Assembly: GCA_050299335.1 (NCBI GenBank) | Contig: JBNKVT010000051.1 | Coordinates: 62,001-126,000, forward strand | Direction of reading: 5' to 3' | DNA length: 64,000 bases | Origin: JBNKVT01 sp050299335 | Lineage (GTDB): Bacteria > Pseudomonadota > Alphaproteobacteria > Rhodobacterales > Rhodobacteraceae | Shown here: piece by piece, positions 7,771-16,766 of the stretch | How the letters are laid out: every line of letters starts with the position of its first letter | Position numbering within the stretch: the first letter of the stretch is position 1 | Program-made: the position numbers and the translations under genes | The notes under the pieces: model-generated | Told to the model about the DNA's origin: nothing | The model's input: the letters and a program-made list of their open reading frames with translations, nothing else | Database searches by the model: none

Positions 7771-8726
7771 CCAAGGAACCGGGCGATCGCCGCCTTGTCG
7801 AGATCGAGACGGGTTTCCGTTCCCGCCTCGATCATCCCTTCGAGGCGGGTCGGAATCTCGGTGCGCGGCAGGATGGTGAGGCCGGTTTCAGCGCCGATTT
7901 CCCTGGCACGGCTGTCGATCGCGATCACGATCGGACGGCGCTTGTGGCTCAGGGCCCGGATCGTGCCATGCAGTCGGGTGCCGATCACATCGACATCCTC
8001 GCCCGCCAGAACCGCGTCATAGGCCGCCAGATTGGGCGGGATCACACTCACGCCGCCTTCCTCTCCGAGCTCTTCGAGGTAGTCGAGATCGCGCGGCTGC
8101 TGCGGCCAGAACCACAGGCGCGAATAGCGCTGCCTCAGAATGGCAATCATCGCCCGGTCCAGATCCGGCTTGGGCTTGTGTCTGGTCAGCGTGAACACGG
8201 CCCCCGCCGCCCGGCCCGCAGGACAATCCGGACCCGCGTCGCGCCAGCGCCAGAGGGTCGGACAGGAAGTCGGGATCGCCTCCAGCCCGCAGGCCTCGAC
8301 GATCTGCTTCGCCGAGGCGTCGCGGACCGAATGCACATGGCCGGGCGACAGGATGCGTTTCAGATAGCTCCGCTGTGCGCCCTGCAACCCCGCGAATCCC
8401 TTGTTCGCGCCGACCCCCATCAGCACGACCTTTCCGGCCACCGCCTCGATATCCCTGCGCGAGAATTTCCACATATAGTAGCGCCAGGGCGCCGCCTTGC
8501 GGGCCCGCAGCGCATTGGTCCCCAGCATCAGCACCACATCCGCCGCCGCCGCCAGCGCCCGGCCGCTCGGCCCCATGCCGTCATGGGAGGCCGAGGTGGT
8601 GACATAGGCGGTTTTCAGCACCGGCGCGAGTTCGCGCAGACACGCCTCGACGATGATCTCGTCGCCGACATTGTCAGAGGCGATGGCGGTCTGTAACAGG
8701 TGGATACGCGGGAAGCGGTCGGCCAT
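7752..8726 (-). CDS. Polysaccharide pyruvyl transferase family protein
   Basis: 324 aa. Sequence features of the family include NVGDEIIVEACLREL near the start, VVLMLGTNALRARKAAPWRYYMWKFSRRDIEAVAGKVVLMGVGANKG, VHSVRDASAKQIVEACGLEAIPTSCPTLWRW, and the late IGTRLHGTIRALSHKRRPIVIAIDSRA. Members transfer pyruvate ketals to exopolysaccharide sugars or act in sugar-containing cofactor chemistry; the substrate here cannot be told. No in-frame earlier start exists because a stop lies just upstream. It is divergent from a GT4 glycosyltransferase, suggesting a joint role in surface glycan synthesis. Confidence 0.85.
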   Translation of the reverse strand: MADRFPRIHLLQTAIASDNVGDEIIVEACLRELAPVLKTAYVTTSASHDGMGPSGRALAAAADVVLMLGTNALRARKAAPWRYYMWKFSRRDIEAVAGKVVLMGVGANKGFAGLQGAQRSYLKRILSPGHVHSVRDASAKQIVEACGLEAIPTSCPTLWRWRDAGPDCPAGRAAGAVFTLTRHKPKPDLDRAMIAILRQRYSRLWFWPQQPRDLDYLEELGEEGGVSVIPPNLAAYDAVLAGEDVDVIGTRLHGTIRALSHKRRPIVIAIDSRAREIGAETGLTILPRTEIPTRLEGMIEAGTETRLDLDKAAIARFLGQFPSG

Positions 8727-8787
8727 GCATGGGCATGTCCTTCAATTTCCTCCGCAGTGCAACGATTATTTGAACGGAACGGGACCG

Positions 8788-9930
8788 ATGGCAGGCGCGG
8801 CGGGGACAACAGGCAGCAACGACACGCGGCTCGTTGTCATCGCGCCCAGCTTCACCGCGCCGTCTGAAACCTTCATCCGCGCCCATCTCGATGCCCTGGC
8901 ACCGGGCCGGACCGGCACCATTTCTTGGAAGGGCGGCGCGGCGGCCGACCTCACCGGCGGCTGTGGCACGCATCTGGCACTGGAGGTGCCGAAACGGCAG
9001 TTCCCGACATTCCTGAGCCGGCGCTTCTCCGACACCGACAAGGCCCGTGCCCGGCATTTCCTGCAAGAGCTAGGCAGGCCGCCGGTCCTTGTCGAGTACG
9101 GGCCCACGGCCTTGCGTGTCTTCGATATCCTGCAGGCGGCCCGATGCCCCTTCGTGGTGCATTTCCACGGCAGCGACGTCACCAAACGCCTGCGCAATCC
9201 GCTGCTGAGAGGCCAGTACCGGGCGATCTTCACCGCCGCCCGCGCCATCGTTGCCCCGTCGCGCTTTCTGCTCGACCGGCTCGTCGCCGCCGGCTGCCCC
9301 GCAGAAAAGGCCCATGTCATCCCCTGCGGCGTCGACCCCGGCCAGTTCCCCGCCCCCCGGCCGGACCCGAACCGCCTGATCGCCGTCGGGCGCCTGGTTG
9401 ACAAGAAGGCACCGCTGACCACCATCCGCGCCTTCGCCCGCATCGCCGGCCGGCACCCCGACGCCCATCTCGATATCATCGGCAACGGCGCGCTGATCGA
9501 GCCGGCCTTGGCGCTGACGGCAGAGTTGGCGATGGGCGACCGGATTACCCTTCACGGTGCCCAGCCGCATGAGCGGGTGCGCGAGATGCTTTCCCGCGCC
9601 TCGCTGTTCCTGCAACACTCGGTCACCGCGAAGAGCGGCGATACAGAGGGCATGCCGGTCTCGATCCTCGAAGCCATGAGCCTCGGGCTCGGGATCGTAT
9701 CCACCCTGCATAGCGGCATTCCCGAAGCCATCGAAAACGGGCGCGAGGGCCTGCTGGTGCCCGAACATGACGAAGCGGGCATGGCCGATGCCATCGACCG
9801 GTTGCTGCAACACCCTGACGAGGCCCGTCGTCTTGGGGCGGCCGCGCGGCGGCGTTTTGACGCCGAATTCACCCGGGAGATCACCTCAGCCAAGCTTCAG
9901 GCGCTTCTGTTCCGGTCATCGGAAAGGTGA
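8788..9930 (+). CDS. GT4-family glycosyltransferase
   Basis: 380 aa from ATG 8788. The frame also contains ATG at 8725 and 8653, but the residues before 8788 look non-conserved and the earliest would overlap the divergent gene. The N-terminal Rossmann domain has APSFTAPSETFIRAHLDAL; the C-terminal GT-B domain has RLIAVGRLVDKKAPLTTIRAFA and the nucleotide-sugar-binding EGMPVSILEAMSLGLGIVSTLHSGIPEAIENGREGLLV. It transfers an activated sugar to a cell-surface glycan or lipid; donor and acceptor are unknown. Proximity to fliI raises the possibility of flagellin glycosylation, but nothing in the sequence proves it. Confidence 0.85.
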   Translation: MAGAAGTTGSNDTRLVVIAPSFTAPSETFIRAHLDALAPGRTGTISWKGGAAADLTGGCGTHLALEVPKRQFPTFLSRRFSDTDKARARHFLQELGRPPVLVEYGPTALRVFDILQAARCPFVVHFHGSDVTKRLRNPLLRGQYRAIFTAARAIVAPSRFLLDRLVAAGCPAEKAHVIPCGVDPGQFPAPRPDPNRLIAVGRLVDKKAPLTTIRAFARIAGRHPDAHLDIIGNGALIEPALALTAELAMGDRITLHGAQPHERVREMLSRASLFLQHSVTAKSGDTEGMPVSILEAMSLGLGIVSTLHSGIPEAIENGREGLLVPEHDEAGMADAIDRLLQHPDEARRLGAAARRRFDAEFTREITSAKLQALLFRSSER

Positions 9931-9970
9931 CGCTCGAATGTCGCCCCGCTGCGGAGGCGGCTACTGGATT

Positions 9971-9990
9971 TCGGGCCGGAGCCGGCCCGA
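9971..9990. terminator. GC-rich hairpin between convergent genes
   Basis: TCGGGCCGG and CCGGCCCGA form a perfect 9-bp stem with an AG loop between the 3' ends of the GT4 gene and the gene at 10000-10881. There is no T tract, so termination in either direction is plausible but unproven. Confidence 0.45.
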
Positions 9991-9999
9991 CCCAATAAT

Positions 10000-10881
10000 T
10001 CAGTCGATCATCACCCGGCCTTTGGGCGCATTGATCTGGCAGGCTTCCTTTTCGGCCTGGATCTTGGCCGGGTCCTTGCCGTATTCGATCAGCGGCAGCC
10101 GGTTGATCTTGGCCTCGATCGCCTCCAGCACGCCGGTATAGGGCGGCTTGTCGTTCTTGCGCGCCTTCTTCCAGTGCTCGAATTCGCCCTTGTGGACATA
10201 GAACATCACCAGCACGTCGCGCTCGGTCTTGGAGGCGAAGCCGTGATAGGAATAGAAATGCGACACGAAGGAACAGACCGAGTTCGGGCGGAACCGCGCG
10301 CCGTATTTCGGCTTCAGGTCCTTGCCGTAGAGAATTGTCGCGTTCTGGATTTCCTCTTCCTCGGTCAGTTCCTGCTGCTCGGGGATGTAGAACACGAAGG
10401 ACGCGACCTTGGGCGGGATGTCGACATGGATGTTCTGGAACCGGTCGGCCTCGCAGAAGACGAACTCGAATTCCTCGTGGATGCGGGTCCCGTCGATCAG
10501 GTCGGGCGTCGCCTCGATATAATATTTCGACAGGATCGCCTTCTTGATCTCGGGATCGGAAAAGATCGCATGAAACTGGCGGACCACCAGATCCGGGCAG
10601 TCGACAAGATTGTAACGCCGGTTCACAAAGGCCTTGTTGTCCTGCAGACGCTCCTGAACCTTGTCGGAATGCTTGTAAGACAGCATATTGGCCCGCAGCG
10701 CGTCATAGTAGTCCTGCGGAAAGATGTTCTCTATATAGGAGTGATAGAACGGCTCCTTGCCGATCGCCGTGTTGGTCAACCGGTCGAGAACATGCGCCCG
10801 GATACGGTCGTAATCCTCACCCAGACCTCCTGCGAACGGTGCTTTCAGCTTGCGGCCGATTTCCTGAAACAGGTTCGCCAT
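10000..10881 (-). CDS. Unknown protein, possibly 2OG-Fe(II) oxygenase / cupin fold
   Basis: 293 aa with no signal or membrane segment. An N-terminal helical part (residues 1-100) is followed by a region with CEADRFQNIHVDIPPKVASFVFYIPEQ, ILYGKDLKPKYGARFRPNSVCSFVSHFYSYHGFAS and ERDVLVMFYVHKGEFEHW. The order HxD, then a later H (YHGF), then R (ERD) resembles the iron and 2-oxoglutarate ligands of jelly-roll oxygenases such as prolyl hydroxylase-like enzymes. The family assignment is an inference from this spacing only. The gene stands alone, next to surface-glycan genes. EEEE near residue 200 and a Lys-rich C-terminus are visible. Confidence 0.5.
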   Translation of the reverse strand: MANLFQEIGRKLKAPFAGGLGEDYDRIRAHVLDRLTNTAIGKEPFYHSYIENIFPQDYYDALRANMLSYKHSDKVQERLQDNKAFVNRRYNLVDCPDLVVRQFHAIFSDPEIKKAILSKYYIEATPDLIDGTRIHEEFEFVFCEADRFQNIHVDIPPKVASFVFYIPEQQELTEEEEIQNATILYGKDLKPKYGARFRPNSVCSFVSHFYSYHGFASKTERDVLVMFYVHKGEFEHWKKARKNDKPPYTGVLEAIEAKINRLPLIEYGKDPAKIQAEKEACQINAPKGRVMID

Positions 10882-11226
10882 GACAGAACCCCTCCTGCTA
10901 AACTGTTCTTGCGCGTTGTCTTATCACGAGCGGTGTCCCGGCTGCCACAGGAAATCGGCGCTATCGCTGCCGCAGTCTTCGCAGTGCCTCTGACAGGCCA
11001 GCGGATCGGCCAGGAGTCGTGACGGGATTCAAGAACCAGCGCCTGGCGCAGCCGATGACGGGCGCGTGGCCCGTGTCCAGGAGGCGCGGCCGACCGTGTG
11101 AAAAAGGGAACCTTACATAATTTCCGTGACTTTTTCGCGCGGCAAATTATTTTGAAAAACGCCAACCACGCACCTCCGGCACAATTGGTCGGAGCAGGCG
11201 CGGGCATCCCCGGGATTGAGGAAGTG
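10882..11226. other. Intergenic region, 345 nt, upstream of LacI-type gene
   Basis: Divergent spacer between the gene ending its 5' side at 10881 and the regulator at 11227. It becomes AT-rich around 11100-11160 and carries an operator-like CGCG motif at 11130-11148. I see no gene in it; a frame opening upstream of 11227 lacks a ribosome site. Confidence 0.5.
11130..11148. promoter_or_regulatory. Candidate LacI-type operator upstream of the regulator
   Basis: CTTTTTCGCGCGGCAAATT, a T-run, central CGCG and A-run, resembles the sequence at 12271-12289 (CTTTTCGCGCGTAAAATTT) before the transporter operon. Matching motifs before the regulator and its likely target suggest autoregulation and operon repression. 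The motif is seen; binding is inferred. Confidence 0.5.
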
Positions 11227-12258
11227 ATGAGCGACAGAAAGATCCGAAACATGGAGGAATTCGCCGCGCTCAGCGGGATTTCCCGACCGACAGTGTCAAA
11301 ATTTTTCCATGATCCCCGCAGCGTCAGGGAATCGACCCGGGCCCGTATAGAGGCGGCGCTCGAAAAATACGATTACCGGCCCAACATCTTCGCCATGAAC
11401 CAGAACCGCAAACTGACCAAGAATGTCGGCATCGTGGTTCCGTATCTGGCCGATCCCTTTTTTGCCGAGATCGCGCGGAATATCGAGGATCATTGCATCG
11501 CGGCCGGCTATCGCCCGACGCTCTACTCCGCCCATGGTGCGCAGCAGCTGGAAAACGACATACTCGACAGTCTGCGCTCGCTGAAACCTGCCGGCGTCCT
11601 GCTGGCGCCTCTGGGCCGGGCCTCGGACAAGGCGGCGGTCGAGAAGTTCTGCGCCGACGTGCCGACCGTGCTTTTCGACAGCAATATTCAGGACATGGGC
11701 ATGGCCTTCGTCGGCTCGGACAACCCACAATTCGTCCGGCTGATGGTGGATTTCCTGATCCGCACCGGTGAACCTCCCTGCTTCTTCGAGATGAAGAAAC
11801 CCACCAATCCCAATGCCAACAAGCGGCGGCAGGGTTATCTGGACGCAATGGCACAGCTCGGTCATGAACCGGTGATCGTACAGGTGGATGGTGAAGGCTG
11901 GGCCTTCGAAGAGATCGGTCGTCGCGAGGGGGTCAAGGCGCTGGAAGCCGGAGCCTTTCCCACCAACACGGTCCTGTGCAGCAATGACCGGCTCGCGATC
12001 GGGTTCCTGACCGCCTGCTACGAACGGCAGCTTCGGGTCGGGCGCATGTCCGATTGCGATATCAGGGTGGCCGGGCACGATGACCACCCGTTCTCGCGCT
12101 ACACCTGCCCGCCGCTGACCACCGTGGCCCAGAACTACGATGCCATTTCGCGTCATGCCGTTGAATTGCTTTTCCAGGCGGTCGAGGGCGGAGGGCCGCC
12201 GGAGACCTACGAAACCACGCTTTTCGAGGGCAAGCTGGTGATGCGGGAATCGGCGTGA
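11227..12258 (+). CDS. LacI-family transcriptional regulator of the polyol operon
   Basis: 343 aa from ATG 11227, with GAGG 5 nt upstream. N-terminal LacI helix-turn-helix: NMEEFAALSGISRPTVSKFFHDPRSVRESTRARIEAALEKYDYRPN (residues 8-55). A periplasmic-binding-protein-like effector domain follows (KNVGIVVPYLADPFFAEIARNIEDHCIAAGY, CSNDRLAIGFLTACYE, VAGHDDHPFSRYTCPPLTTVAQNY). It is immediately upstream of a sugar-alcohol ABC transporter and mannitol dehydrogenase, so the inducer is probably a hexitol or a product. This is a LacI-type regulator, whereas other bacteria use different regulator classes for mannitol operons. Confidence 0.9.
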   Translation: MSDRKIRNMEEFAALSGISRPTVSKFFHDPRSVRESTRARIEAALEKYDYRPNIFAMNQNRKLTKNVGIVVPYLADPFFAEIARNIEDHCIAAGYRPTLYSAHGAQQLENDILDSLRSLKPAGVLLAPLGRASDKAAVEKFCADVPTVLFDSNIQDMGMAFVGSDNPQFVRLMVDFLIRTGEPPCFFEMKKPTNPNANKRRQGYLDAMAQLGHEPVIVQVDGEGWAFEEIGRREGVKALEAGAFPTNTVLCSNDRLAIGFLTACYERQLRVGRMSDCDIRVAGHDDHPFSRYTCPPLTTVAQNYDAISRHAVELLFQAVEGGGPPETYETTLFEGKLVMRESA

Positions 12259-12265
12259 GGCAGTT

Positions 12266-12290
12266 TAAAACTTTTCGCGCGTAAAATTTT
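12266..12290. promoter_or_regulatory. Candidate LacI operator and -35 region before polyol transporter
   Basis: AAAACTTTTCGCGCGTAAAA lies between the regulator stop and the transporter ATG at 12358. TTGACA at 12293-12298 directly follows and could be a -35 element; the -10 is not obvious. The CGCG core with flanking T and A runs matches the motif before the regulator gene. Confidence 0.5.
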
Positions 12291-12357
12291 ATTTGACACC
12301 GCGTCCATCTCAAAGCATCCTCCCGTTCATAGAATCATAATCAAAGGGAGGACTCAG

Positions 12358-13659
12358 ATGTTTCTGAGGAACGCATTTCATGCGGCAACGGCGCTGTCGC
12401 TGATCGCTGTCGCCGGTGCCCGGGCTGACACCATCACCATCGCCACCGTCAATAACGGCGACATGATCCGGATGCAGGGCCTGACCGACGACTTCACCGC
12501 CAAGACCGGACACGAGGTCGAATGGGTGACGCTGGAGGAAAACGTCCTGCGCCAACGGGTCACCACCGATATCACCGCCAGGGGCGGCCAGTTCGATATC
12601 ATGACCATCGGCATGTACGAGACCCCGATCTGGGCCAGCAACGGCTGGCTGGTGCCGCTTGACGACCTGCCGGCAGAGTACGATGTCGACGACATCCTGC
12701 CGGCAATGCGCGGCGGCCTGTCCCATGACGGGACGCTTTATGCCGCCCCCTTCTACGGCGAAAGCTCGATGATCATGTATCGAACCGACCTGATGGAGGC
12801 CGCCGGTCTGGAAATGCCCGACGCGCCAAGCTGGGACTTCGTCGCCGAAGCGGCGCGGGCCATGACCGACCGGGACAACGAGACCTATGGCATCTGCCTG
12901 CGCGGCAAGGCCGGCTGGGGCGAGAACATGGCGTTTCTCACCGCGACCGCCAATGCTTTCGGCGCAAAGTGGTTCGACGAGGACTGGCAGCCGCAATTCG
13001 ACAGTCCGGAATGGAAGGAGGCGCTGAACTTCTATCTCGACCTGATGGAAGACGCGGGCCCTCCGGGTGCCTCCAATAACGGCTTCAACGAGAACCTGTC
13101 GCTGTTCCAGCAGGGCAAATGCGGCATGTGGATCGATGCCACCGTGGCCGCGTCCTTCGTGACCAACCCCGACGATTCCACCGTCGCCGACAAGGTCGGC
13201 TTTGCGCTGGCACCGGATACCGGCAAGGGCAAGCGGGGCAACTGGCTCTGGGCCTGGGCTCTGGCGATCCCGGCCGGGACCGATGCCGAGGGAGCGGCCA
13301 AGGAATTCATCCAGTGGGCGACCTCGAAGGACTATCTCGCGCTAGTCGCCGAGAATGAAGGCTGGGCCAACGTGCCTCCGGGCAGCCGGACCTCGCTCTA
13401 CGAGAACCCGGACTATGCCAAGGTGCCGTTCGCGAAGATGACGCTGGACAGTATCAACGCCGCCGATCCGCTGAACCCGACCGTGGACCCGGTGCCCTAT
13501 GTCGGCGTCCAGTTCGTGGCGATCCCGGAATTCGCGGGCTTCGCGACCGAGGTCGGCCAGGAGTTCTCGGCCGCCCTCGCCGGTCAGCAGTCGGCTGACG
13601 AAGCCCTTGAGAAAGCTCAGGCGATCACTGCCGACGCGATGGACGCCGCCGGCTACTGA
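12358..13659 (+). CDS. smoE: Polyol (sorbitol/mannitol-type) ABC transporter substrate-binding protein
   Basis: 433 aa. The Sec signal MFLRNAFHAATALSLIAVAGARA precedes DTITIATVNNGDMIRMQGLTDDFTAKTGHEVEWVTLEENVLRQRVTTDITARGGQFDIMTIGMYETPIWA, typical of group 1 extracellular solute-binding proteins for polyols (SmoE/MtlE type). It captures the substrate in the periplasm and delivers it to the two permeases that follow. GGGAGG lies 7 nt before the ATG. Identification as polyol-specific rests on sequence style and on the mannitol dehydrogenase at the end of the operon. Confidence 0.88.
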   Translation: MFLRNAFHAATALSLIAVAGARADTITIATVNNGDMIRMQGLTDDFTAKTGHEVEWVTLEENVLRQRVTTDITARGGQFDIMTIGMYETPIWASNGWLVPLDDLPAEYDVDDILPAMRGGLSHDGTLYAAPFYGESSMIMYRTDLMEAAGLEMPDAPSWDFVAEAARAMTDRDNETYGICLRGKAGWGENMAFLTATANAFGAKWFDEDWQPQFDSPEWKEALNFYLDLMEDAGPPGASNNGFNENLSLFQQGKCGMWIDATVAASFVTNPDDSTVADKVGFALAPDTGKGKRGNWLWAWALAIPAGTDAEGAAKEFIQWATSKDYLALVAENEGWANVPPGSRTSLYENPDYAKVPFAKMTLDSINAADPLNPTVDPVPYVGVQFVAIPEFAGFATEVGQEFSAALAGQQSADEALEKAQAITADAMDAAGY

Positions 13660-13705
13660 CGCGTCGGGGGGCGTCATGGCACTGTTTGCAGCCCCTCTCC
13701 CCCGG

Positions 13706-13756
13706 CCCCTCTCCCAATGGGAGAGGGGGGCTTCCCCCCTCCCGCCGGGAGGGGGG
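13706..13756. repeat. Composite palindromic element, copy A (two 23-nt palindromes)
   Basis: Positions 13706-13728 have arms CCCCTCTCCC and GGGAGAGGGG around AAT; positions 13734-13756 have arms CCCCCCTCCC and GGGAGGGGGG around GCC. The pair recurs in the opposite orientation at 48498-48547, and the first palindrome recurs at 44310-44332. Here it sits between the binding protein and first permease genes, where it could protect the upstream mRNA and raise binding-protein levels. Confidence 0.75.
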
Positions 13757-13930
13757 TCAGGGGGGAGGCCTCGCAGGCGCTGACCAGCCGAAACACTGTC
13801 GGGGCCCTTTCCCCTCCCCCCCGGAGCCCTTCTCGGGGGGCGGCTCCCAGGACCGCCCTCCGTCTTCAACCCTCCGCCAGCGCGCGGAAAACAGGACGGC
13901 ACCACAGACCGTCAGCAAGGGAGAAACGTC

Positions 13931-14797
13931 ATGGCCACGCAGCATTCCCGTTCCGCCGCCCGGCTGATGATGGCACCCGCGGTGATCCTGCTGCTGGGCT
14001 GGATGCTGGTGCCTCTCACCATGACCCTGTGGTTCTCGTTCAAACAGTATCTGCCGCTCAGGGGCGGCGATCTCGGCTGGGTCGGGCTCGAGAACTACGC
14101 CCGCTTCGTCTCGTCCAATGCCTTCTGGCCCGCCGTGCAGGCGACGCTGCTGATCGTCGGCGGGGTTCTCCTGATCACCGTCATTCTCGGTGTGCTGCTC
14201 GCCATCCTCTTGGACCAGCCGATCTGGGGCCAGGGGATCGTCCGTATTCTCGTCATCGCCCCCTTCTTCGTCATGCCGACCGTGTCCGCCCTCGTATGGA
14301 AGAACATGTTCATGGACCCGGTGAACGGCCTCTTCGCGCATTTGTGGAAAGCCTTCGGCGCCGAGCCGGTCTCGTGGCTCTCCGAAGCCTCGCTGCCCTC
14401 GGTGATCGTTATCGTCGCCTGGCAATGGCTGCCCTTCGCCACCCTGATCCTGCTGACCGCCATCCAGTCGCTGGACTCCGAACAACTGGAAGCCGCCGAG
14501 ATGGACGGCGCGCCGGTCCTGAAACGCTTCTGGTTCATCGTGCTGCCGCATCTCGGCCGCGCCATCACCGTGGTGATCCTGATCCAGACGATCTTCCTTC
14601 TGTCGATTTTTGCCGAGATCTTCGTCACCACCCAGGGGTCCTTCGGCACAAGGACGCTTACCTACCTGATCTACCAGCGGGTGCTGGAAAGCCAGAATGT
14701 CGGCCTCGGCTCCGCCGGCGGCGTCTACGCCATCATCCTGGCCAATATCGTCGCGCTCTTCCTGATGCGGATCGTGGGGAGAAATCTCGATGCCTGA
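13931..14797 (+). CDS. smoF: Polyol ABC transporter permease 1
   Basis: 288 aa, MalF-type permease. Membrane segments occur at about residues 14-35, 75-100, 108-130, 155-178, 205-230 and 260-282. The EAA loop is visible as EQLEAAEMDGAPVLKRFWFIVLPHLG. It forms the channel with the permease encoded next and the ATPase at 15713. GGGAGAAACGTC precedes the ATG. It is separated from the binding-protein gene by 271 nt holding the composite palindrome. Confidence 0.9.
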   Translation: MATQHSRSAARLMMAPAVILLLGWMLVPLTMTLWFSFKQYLPLRGGDLGWVGLENYARFVSSNAFWPAVQATLLIVGGVLLITVILGVLLAILLDQPIWGQGIVRILVIAPFFVMPTVSALVWKNMFMDPVNGLFAHLWKAFGAEPVSWLSEASLPSVIVIVAWQWLPFATLILLTAIQSLDSEQLEAAEMDGAPVLKRFWFIVLPHLGRAITVVILIQTIFLLSIFAEIFVTTQGSFGTRTLTYLIYQRVLESQNVGLGSAGGVYAIILANIVALFLMRIVGRNLDA

Positions 14798-14805
14798 GCG
14801 AGAAC

Positions 14806-14851
14806 AAATTTCTTCGAAGAAATTTGCCAAGAAAATTCGAACTTTCTTGGC
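14806..14851. repeat. Two adjacent hairpins inside the polyol operon
   Basis: The 20-nt perfect palindrome AAATTTCTTCGAAGAAATTT (14806-14825) is followed directly by a 9-bp stem GCCAAGAAA / TTTCTTGGC (14826-14851, loop ATTCGAAC). Both lie in the 71 nt between the two permease genes. No T tract follows, so a role in mRNA stability or as a repeat seems likelier than termination. Confidence 0.6.
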
Positions 14852-14868
14852 CCCCGAGGAGAGCTGAC

Positions 14869-15699
14869 ATGGCCCGTTCGATCACCCCCCACCGCAAGGC
14901 GATCAACACCGCCATCGCCTGGGCCATCGGCCTCGTGATCTTCTTCCCGATCCTCTGGACCATCCTCACCAGCTTCAAGACCGAGGCCCAGGCGATCAGC
15001 GACCCGCCGCTGTTCCTGTTCTTCGACTGGACACTCGAGAACTATGCCGTCGTCCAGGAACGCTCGGACTACATGCGGTTCCTGTGGAACTCGGTGATCA
15101 TCGCCGGCGGCTCGACGCTTCTGGGCATCCTCATCGCCGTCCCCGCCGCCTGGTCGATGGCCTTCGTGCCCTCGAAACGCACCAAGGACATCCTGCTGTG
15201 GATGCTCTCGACCAAGATGCTGCCAGCGGTCGGCGTCCTCTACCCGATCTACCTTCTGTTCATCAAGCTCGGCTGGCTCGACAGCCGCATCGGCCTTGTG
15301 ATCGTGCTGATGCTCATCAACCTGCCGATCATCATCTGGATGCTCTACACCTATTTCAGGGAAATCCCCGGCGAGATCCTCGAAGCCGCCCGCATGGACG
15401 GGGCGACGCTGAAGGAAGAAATCCTCCATGTCCTCACTCCGATGGCCATCCCCGGCATCGCCTCGACGGTGCTTCTGAACATCATCCTCGCCTGGAACGA
15501 GGCCTTCTGGACCCTCAACCTGACCGCGGCCAAGGCCGCCCCGCTGACGGCCTTCATCGCCAGCTATTCCAGCCCCGAGGGCCTGTTCTACGCCAAGCTG
15601 AGCGCCGCCTCGACCATGGCCATCGCCCCCATCCTGATCCTGGGGTGGTTCAGCCAGAAACAACTCGTGCGCGGCCTGACATTCGGCGCGGTCAAATAA
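14869..15699 (+). CDS. smoG: Polyol ABC transporter permease 2
   Basis: 276 aa from ATG 14869, with GAGGAGAG upstream; the longer frame beginning near 13717 is out-of-frame readthrough of the preceding gene and not used. MalG-type permease: TM1 at residues 12-34 (AIAWAIGLVIFFPILWTILTSF) and the EAA loop GEILEAARMDGATLKEEILHVLTPMAIPG near residue 190. It ends QKQLVRGLTFGAVK, the usual C-terminus of MalG-like proteins that touches the ATPase. Confidence 0.92.
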   Translation: MARSITPHRKAINTAIAWAIGLVIFFPILWTILTSFKTEAQAISDPPLFLFFDWTLENYAVVQERSDYMRFLWNSVIIAGGSTLLGILIAVPAAWSMAFVPSKRTKDILLWMLSTKMLPAVGVLYPIYLLFIKLGWLDSRIGLVIVLMLINLPIIIWMLYTYFREIPGEILEAARMDGATLKEEILHVLTPMAIPGIASTVLLNIILAWNEAFWTLNLTAAKAAPLTAFIASYSSPEGLFYAKLSAASTMAIAPILILGWFSQKQLVRGLTFGAVK

Positions 15700-15712
15700 A
15701 GGGACGAGGGAC

Positions 15713-16717
<1,005 letters not shown>

Positions 16718-16766
16718 CGCAGACCGGACTTGCAGACGGACCGGCCCGGACCATCCGGAGGCGACG

